DNA from: Siderastrea radians
Lineage: Eukaryota; Cnidaria; Anthozoa; Scleractinia; Rhizangiidae
NCBI GenBank assembly: GCA_964017195.1
Contig: OZ024891.1
Span: 7,093,994-7,157,993 of the forward strand
Length of the DNA stretch: 64,000 nucleotides
Direction: 5' to 3'
Shown here in pieces: positions 63,394 to 64,000 of the stretch. The notes beneath the pieces were generated by a model. The model worked only from the letters and a program-made list of their open reading frames with translations, made no database searches and had not been told where the DNA came from. The number at the start of each line of letters is the position of its first letter. Position 1 is the stretch's first letter. The translations under genes and the position numbers were made by a program.

Positions 63394-64000
63394 GTCGTTA
63401 CCACGATCCTCGCGCCCCAGGGAGTTTAGGAGGCGTGCAACGGTTTGCCAAAGCCCACCGTCTCCCTTTGAAAAAAGCCCAACGGATCTTGGAACGGGAT
63501 TTGGCCTACACGTTGCATAAACCGCGACGTCGTCGTTTTCCGACCTTGCCCGTGATCGTAGGAGGCTTAGACGATCAATGGGTCGCGGATTTAGTGGAAG
63601 TGCAACCGTTGGCTAAGTATAATCGGGGTATACGATACTTGTTGACCGTCGTGGATGTGTTGTCCAAGTATGCGTGGGTACAACCGTTGAAAGACAAAAC
63701 GGGGGTGACCTTGGTCCATGCCTTTGACAAGATTGTGAAAGGACGACGTCACCCTAATCGATTGCAAACGGATCGAGGAAAGAATTTTATAATCGGACCT
63801 TTCAACGATGGCTTGACGAGCAAGGCATTCAACATTTTTCGACGGAAGGGGATGCCAAAGCCAGTATAGTGGAACGATTTAACCGCACCTTGAAAGAACG
63901 GTTGTATCGTTATTTTACCGCCGCCAACACCTTACGCTTTGACGATGTCTTACCCGAGTTGGTACAAGGGTACAATGCCACCCGTCATCGAAGTATTGGT
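63339..64000 (+). pseudogene. Integrase, copy 2, frameshifted and cut by the window edge
   Basis: From ATG 63339 it encodes the basic N-terminal region and the first part of the DDE core (DDQWVADLVEV, YLLTVVDVLSKYAWVQPL, LQTDRGK). The position of the Polinton-1 stop is open here. A 1-nt deletion near 63782 shifts the frame just after the second catalytic Asp. The remaining sequence (third acidic residue region near 63870-63890 and on) is colinear with copy 1 in the other frame to the window end. So both copies are broken, at different sites. Confidence 0.88.

Larger units (their letters stand above)
58152..64000. mobile_element. Polinton-2, mirror-oriented, truncated by the window edge
   Basis: It starts AGTAGTAAAGTG, the Polinton terminus, directly after TTTTAGA of the minisatellite. 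Gene order is the mirror image of the right side of Polinton-1: virion-like C, SLOG, zinc-finger protein, 119-aa protein, integrase. Proteins are mostly identical to Polinton-1 by eye, but gene content differs. The far TIR and TSD lie outside. Confidence 0.9.

Overview
The window is a eukaryotic transposon graveyard with no recognisable host gene. Cnidarian-style repeats (L1-like and CR1/L2-like LINEs, a large Academ-like DNA transposon, Mutator-like and other MITEs, two Polintons) suggest an anthozoan, probably a stony coral. This organism call is inference from repeat content only.

Region 1-27180 is a nest of insertions that can be unpicked from target-site duplications (TSDs). LINE-A (L1-like, minus strand, ORF1 to ORF2) spans about 1-10860. 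It is interrupted by a complete L1-like LINE-B (plus strand, 2503-7793, 17-bp TSD) and by a 931-bp Mutator-like element (9552-10482, 9-bp TSD). To its right, an older plus-strand L1-like LINE-C survives in three pieces (about 11056-11330, 12568-13187, 26628-27180). These are split by a 1.2-kb poly-G/poly-C-ended DNA element (11337-12561) and by a minus-strand CR1/L2-like LINE-D (13192-26623). LINE-D is itself interrupted by a 7,038-bp Academ-like transposon (14618-21655, 3-bp TSD CTT) and by a 2.8-kb element (23061-25825) that carries two MITEs.

Region 27181-31102 is noncoding repeat: a 280-bp Mutator-type MITE and a 2.9-kb element built of internal direct repeats.

Region 31103-53528 is a complete 22,426-bp Polinton/Maverick (adintovirus-like) provirus, Polinton-1, with 6-bp TSD GTTATC and roughly 0.3-0.4-kb terminal inverted repeats. 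From left to right it encodes protein-primed DNA polymerase B (-), a divergent promoter, two plus-strand genes, and a long minus-strand block. The block holds a PLA2-like protein, small basic core-like peptides, a two-TM SLATT-like protein, a Gly-rich protein, the packaging ATPase, a tRNA-like gene, the adenain-like protease, the major capsid protein, further basic proteins, a repeated virion-like family, a chromodomain integrase and a double zinc-finger protein. A plus-strand SLOG (DprA/LOG-fold) gene follows, then two more minus-strand genes. Several core genes carry stops or frameshifts, so the copy is decayed.

Region 53529-58151 separates the two Polintons. It holds a small TA-flanked MITE, a G-rich heptamer array and a foldback-like element whose arms are a 16-bp minisatellite in opposite orientations. 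Polinton-2 begins at 58152 inside that minisatellite, runs in the mirror orientation, and leaves the window within its integrase gene. Its genes match those of Polinton-1 closely, but it lacks one gene, has an extra small ORF, and carries a polymerase 3' fragment at the opposite terminus.

The most unusual features are the conserved SLOG gene in both Polintons, a SLATT-like membrane protein in the same element, and a tRNA-like Pol III unit between the protease and ATPase genes.
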